The position numbers were made by a program, and so were the translations under genes. A stretch of 64,000 bases of DNA from Inonotus obliquus (Eukaryota; Basidiomycota; Agaricomycetes; Hymenochaetales; Hymenochaetaceae): positions 2,232,001 through 2,296,000 of the forward strand of contig JAJHTX010000001.1 of the NCBI GenBank assembly GCA_032164295.1, read 5' to 3'. Positions 59,955 to 64,000 of the stretch are shown here, in pieces. Each line of letters opens with the position of its first letter. Position 1 is the stretch's first letter. The notes below the pieces were generated by a model, which worked only from the letters and a program-made list of their open reading frames with translations, was not told where the DNA came from and did not search any database.

Positions 59955-60291
59955 TCTTTGATGACTGTATCAAAGCAAGAGCAGTAGAAGTGCTGGGCCG
60001 AGAAATGATTGGCGTTTCCCGTTCGGCCCGCGCCTCGGAGTCTGTCATGTAGTAGAACCAGTATTCATGTTTACATAACAAAGCAACAAAGAAAACAGAG
60101 TAAAATAAATATGATTTTTACTTGTACATGATAGTATAATAATAAAAAATGTACCAAAATTGGCAAAAAAGGTCGGATTATGACGAAATAGCGGCGTGGT
60201 CGATCAGGAGCACAGCTGATGAGCTCATCACTCTCATTTCCTTTGCGCCCAGATCACTTTCTTTCACCAACCACCATCCCCGCCCTCAACC
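59955..60291. promoter_or_regulatory. Divergent promoter region, BAT / 6-phosphogluconolactonase
   Basis: 337 bases between divergent starts. About 100 bases in the middle (60080-60170) are very A/T-rich (runs of A and AATAATAA), likely a nucleosome-poor stretch. No specific site was assigned. Confidence 0.4.
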
Positions 60292-61121
60292 ATGGTGTTC
60301 GGTCCTCCTTTAGATCCTATCCTATTCTCGTTCCCAACTCCAGATGATCTCGTCGACTCACTTGCCAACTTTATCATAAAGGTGCAGAAAGAGGCCATAG
60401 AGAAGAAAGGAAGGTTCACAATCGCTCTGTCCGGTGGTTCACTACCTAAACAACTTAACGGCCTTATCGGAAAGCCCGGTCTCAAGTGGGATCTCTGGTC
60501 AGTATCTCCGTCAATCTACATCAGGTTGTCTTGCTAATAACCGCATACAGGCACGTATACTATGCTGACGAACGCGCCGTCCCTCTCAACCATGCCGACT
60601 CGAACCACAAACTCTGCACAGACCTATTCTTCTCAAAGGTTCCCATTCCAGCGGATAATATTCACTCTCTCGACCCTGAGTTGCTCGACGATTTGGACGA
60701 ACTCTCAGATGCATACGAACAAGAACTAATTCGTGAATTCGCAATGCGCGATTCAGCTCGTTACCCCGTGTTTGATCTCATCCTCCTCGGGATGGGTCCC
60801 GATGGTCACACGGCGTCGCTGTTCCCGGGCCATGAGCTCCTTTCGGAGGAAGATCGCTGGGTGGCATGGATTGACGATGCACCGAAACCGCCCCCCAGGC
60901 GCATAACCTTGACATACGTCGTTATCAATCATGCTGCCCGTGTCGCGTTCGTTTCCGTAGGTGAAGAGAAAGCCGATACATTGCATACCGTAATCGACAA
61001 TCCCGAGGCAGGGCTTCCAGCTTCGCGTGTCCGCCCTGCCGCCCCGGGTCAGTTGTATTGGTTCGTTGATGATGCTGCAAGCTCAAAGGTGGAATTCATT
61101 CGGTCCGAGTTCAAGCTTTAA
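60292..61121 (+). CDS. SOL3: 6-phosphogluconolactonase
   Basis: It hydrolyses 6-phosphogluconolactone to 6-phosphogluconate, the second step of the oxidative pentose phosphate pathway. ATG 60292 starts MVFGPPLDPILFSFPTPDDL. FTIALSGGSLPKQLNGLIGK, DLW-HVYYADERAVPLNHADS (across the single intron at about 60499-60550), NHKLCTDLFFSKVPIPADNI, LILLGMGPDGHTASLFPGHE and RRITLTYVVINHAARVAFVS are the conserved blocks, including the phosphate-binding loop. The stop is TAA 61119-61121. About 259 residues, full length. The next enzyme of the pathway, GND1, is at 6.7-8.7 kb. Confidence 0.96.
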
Positions 61122-61447
61122 AACTGCTATTCTTTGATGAATGATCTTACGGAAATTATTATTCGTATCTTTTTATCTTGAGACTGCTTTTGCGTCATGA
61201 CCCACCCATAGACGAATGTCATCTTTCTGTGGGAATTGTGTACTACTATACGTTATCATCGTGTTCCGTAAATCCACCGCCCATTCGTTCTTCATCTTTG
61301 ATCCAAGACACTCTTGGACTGATATAGTCTTTAGGCTAAACTTGAATGACCCTTTCAAAATGAAAGACCTGAGTTGTATTCATTCCAGAAATAGTATAAC
61401 AAGCAGCAGATTATTTGCCTCTCCTCTACAGGATATCCAAACTACAG
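61122..61447. other. Intergenic, convergent 3' ends
   Basis: 326 bases between the lactonase stop and the proposed stop of the - strand membrane protein. It contains only presumed 3' UTRs. Confidence 0.4.
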
Positions 61448-62939
61448 CTATCCTATCGAAATTGCGGACGGTGACGCTTGCTCCTCTACAACATTCGTTG
61501 GTGTATGTCGTTTCGAATCGACATTACTGGGTAACGCCTTCCTCAAAATCGTAAGATCACTCTCTGACCCTCGCAATTTCCCATTTCCTGTTATCGAGTC
61601 TGAATTCGCGAGCACGGGTGAAGGAGGTGCGGTTGATCCCGGGGAATTTGTATAAATTGATGGGACGCGCGGGACCGGTGGAAGGTCGGATAAATCCAGT
61701 GATACTTTGTTCCGACTGTAACGCGACTGGGACGAAATTGAAGGAGAGCGGGAACGAGCAGAATAAGTATATGCATTTGGATTTGGAGGAACGAAGAAAT
61801 TGGGGTTTGTTGCGGAGCTTGAATAGGACGAGGCTGAGGTTCGCCTGGCTCGTCTCTCTCGAGGAGCTGAAGAACGTTATACGAATCATAAGCTCTTGTA
61901 ATATTTTAATGACAAGATCCAAAATACCTGATTGGAATTCCGAGCTAACAGTACGATGTCGCCTTTCGCCCTCTCTGATGGGTGGTGGCGGATAATTATT
62001 CATCGAAGCTGTATTTTCTCGTCCGACTTTAAGCCAAGGATCGCATACGCTCTGTCGGGAGCTCATAGTATAATCATTCAGGTCGTGCACATAGAATGAT
62101 TCGCGTTGAGTAGGCGGTGCAAGAGGAGTGGGTAGGATGATCTCCACTCGACTATGTGGTTTATGAGGTGCTCCGCGGACTGTCGAATGGGTACGTGTAC
62201 TGCGCATGCTTCGCGTCGTTTGAATCGTTGATACGGAGGCCGCTACAGACAATCGACGGGAAGATGGTCCAGCTAATCGAGGGGAAGAGTTTGGTGGGTA
62301 AGGCATCCCGTTAGGAAAACCACCACCAGCCGGATCGTCCAACATGTGATCCATCGGGAATGGCATGACGTTCTGGTGTCGCTGAGGTGGGTATGAAGCA
62401 ATATCCGACTCCTCCGTGGATGAATTTAGCGACAACTGTGCTGACGATCGGTCGCAGTTCATCCCTTGAGATGCGAGAAACGATGGTTGTGGAGGGACGA
62501 GTTGTCCATCTGCGCCTGAGAGTGGAGATGACGCACGTGTGATAGGACTCGACGGTTGTTGTAACGGCATCTCATCCGTGTTCAAAGTCGATCCACTAAA
62601 CTGTCTATAGACATTCCTAGGATCTCCACGCTGCACCATCGAAGGTGAAGGCTCGGGATAATAGTAACCAACAGGAGACGCAGAGGTTGGTGACGATAAA
62701 TCCACTTTGCTCGAACTGAAATTGGCCATGCTTCCGTTCATAGTCGGGTTAGTGTTCCAAGGTGAAGTGTGTATGGCTGTAAGAGGACGGGCGGGAGGGA
62801 GAGGAATAGGCTCGTGTCGACGTCTACGGTGTATGCAAAGCCCAATGCGAAGTATCACGAAGATTACCAGCAAACCTCCAACACCTGCGCATGCTGCAAT
62901 AGCTGCAATCGGTATAGTCGGCTCTGAGGAGTCGGACAT
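61448..62939 (-). CDS. Single-pass membrane protein with long disordered Ser/Pro-rich tail
   Basis: ATG 62939 gives a short head (MSDSSEPTIPIAAIAACAGV), one membrane helix (GLLVIFVILRIGLCIH), a basic anchor (RRRRHEPIPL) and about 400 residues of Ser/Pro/Asn/Tyr-rich tail. I infer an intron at 61867-61927 (61 bases, GTATTT..CAG). Splicing joins SSEFQS to APRERRARRTSASSYSSSAT, then DLSDLPPVPRVPSIYTNSPG and a TAG at 61448-61450, for 476 residues if there is no other intron. Reading through the intron instead stays open and ends at 61557 with a Phe/Leu-rich, atypical tail. The spliced frame keeps the Ser/Pro/Asn composition of the rest, so I prefer it. An upstream exon (62964-63170) cannot be excluded. 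Function unknown; the layout resembles fungal wall or polarity sensors without a clear ectodomain. Confidence 0.7.
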
Positions 62940-63313
62940 GTCTTGCCACTTGGATGTGAAGTATTAAATGAGTGTGGGTGTGATAAAGAGCGTGTACTTG
63001 TGCGCGCCGTCGTGTCGGCAGCGCGGGATAGAAGGGGATGGGAGTTGAAGAAAGAGGGGGTAGACGGTGTAGAAAAAAGGGATAGAAAGAGCGTAGCCTA
63101 GGAACACTAGCCGCCTTGTCGTTGATGAGGCAGACATGATGTCGATCGGATCACATTGATCCACTGCCAATCATGAATGATCGACGTAGAATTCCGTCCC
63201 CGATATGGTAATCATTCCCCTCCGACGCGAGTCTGCGACGCGTTGTTCGGTCGCTTCGTCACCGTCCAATCTGCAGGATAGTTTGCTGCGACGAAGCGAG
63301 CGTCGCGTCCATA
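62940..63313. promoter_or_regulatory. Divergent promoter region, membrane protein / PXA gene
   Basis: 374 bases between divergent starts. It includes a - strand ORF (62964-63170) starting with a hydrophobic stretch (RLVFLGYALSIPFFYTVYPL). I could not splice that ORF in frame to the membrane protein. Confidence 0.35.
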
Positions 63314-64000
63314 ATGTCAAGTCTGCGTTCTAAATCATCGACGAAACCGTCCAGCATTCCCCTCTACCGGCGCCTCCTATTCCCCGACCTCCCTCCAACA
63401 ACGCCCGTACCACCCATCCTCCCACATGCATCGCCGGAACTCAACACGGAACTTTACGACTTCTTAGCTGTCGCATTACGCGCGTATATTACTCCATGGT
63501 GGAGTAAAATTACACGATACGACAACGAGTTCATCCCACAAGTTGCAGATGTTATAGGCGCGGTCGTACGAGTACTCGCAATGCGACTTGAAAAAGCCGA
63601 TATCGAGGGTCTTGTGTTCAGAGCTGTGCCAGTGGTTGTAGCGCAGCACTATGCGGACTATCGAGCGGCCGCGGCGAAAGTTGGCTCCGCGTACGCTAAC
63701 GGGGGAGCAGCAACCTTACCGCAACTATTTCACCAGCATCAGAGCCACATGGCTATTGATGCTGAAGGAAACATCGACCCTGCGTATGTCCGACACCTGA
63801 TTGACCTCATCTTGCACGAGTGTCTTCCCGCTGAAGACCAAGAGTCTGATGCGGAGCGTGCGATAGTACGAGAAGTCATAGTCAAGGTGGTCATGCAAGA
63901 TGTTATCCCATTACTCAGCCAGCCGTGGTTTATAAACAAACTCATACTGGATCAGTTAACTTCCGGTACTGCTTCTACCAAGGTATGATTGGTTGGATAA
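63314..64000 (+). CDS. PXA-domain protein, 5' part, cut by window end
   Basis: ATG 63314 starts MSSLRSKSSTKPSSIPLYRR, then a PXA domain (SPELNTELYDFLAVALRAYI, WWSKITRYDNEFIPQVADVI, VLAMRLEKADIEGLVFRAVP, YVRHLIDLILHECLPAEDQE, AIVREVIVKVVMQDVIPLLS, QPWFINKLILDQL). PXA domains sit N-terminal to PX or nexin domains in sorting-nexin-like proteins of endosomes and ER contacts (Snx13/Mdm1 relatives, fission yeast Pxa1). No membrane helix precedes the domain, unlike Mdm1. The in-frame TGA at 63986-63988 falls inside a splice donor (AAG/GTATGATTG), so the gene most likely continues past the window. Confidence 0.9.

Overview
The window is nuclear DNA of a filamentous basidiomycete, most likely an agaricomycete. 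Genes are densely packed on both strands, broken by many introns of about 45-80 bases with GT..AG ends, and separated by short intergenic stretches. An F-box/LRR protein and two single-pass membrane proteins of types common in mushroom-forming fungi fit this. The species cannot be named from the sequence. I saw no transposon, rRNA, tRNA or CRISPR.

Layout. 1-3.7 kb: 3' part of TAF5 and a small unknown protein. 4.2-6.1 kb (-): single-pass membrane protein. 6.7-17.2 kb (+): 6-phosphogluconate dehydrogenase, an ASNSD1-like protein, an F-box protein and an Aco2-like aconitase. 17.4-26.8 kb: UTP23 (-), beta-mannosidase (+), mitochondrial MutS homologue MSH1 (-). 27-32.6 kb (+): Cdc11-type septin and an MIT-domain protein. 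33-44.6 kb (-): Csc1/OSCA-like channel, VTA1, a doubtful small ORF and SLY1. 44.9-51.9 kb (+): oxysterol-binding protein and a secreted GH3 beta-glucosidase. 51.9-55.1 kb: small membrane protein (-), prohibitin PHB1 (+), PUB1/TIA-like RNA-binding protein (+). 55.5-57.9 kb: ATG16 (-) divergent from YPT7/Rab7 (+), with a tiny membrane ORF just behind ATG16. 58.2-61.1 kb: branched-chain aminotransferase (-) and 6-phosphogluconolactonase (+). 61.4-64 kb: a second single-pass membrane protein (-) and the 5' part of a PXA-domain gene (+), cut by the window end.

Most genes are housekeeping, and the window is not a biosynthetic cluster. Some share pathways: the second and third steps of the oxidative pentose phosphate pathway (at 60 and 7 kb); vesicle and vacuole traffic (VTA1, MIT protein, SLY1, OSBP, YPT7, ATG16, PXA protein); mitochondrial functions (MSH1, PHB1, BAT, aconitase).

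The most unusual signals are in gene structure. The GH3 gene can be read in frame only through exons of 4, 6 and 12 nt, plus several of 19-24 nt. ATG16 appears to use a GC-AG intron. In the membrane gene at 61.4-62.9 kb the last intron is itself open, so retaining it would give a different C-terminus. The OSBP signature has lost one of its two lipid-binding histidines. I found no convincing new multi-gene system; the best unknowns are three small ORFs, the protein at 2.9-3.7 kb and the MIT-domain protein.
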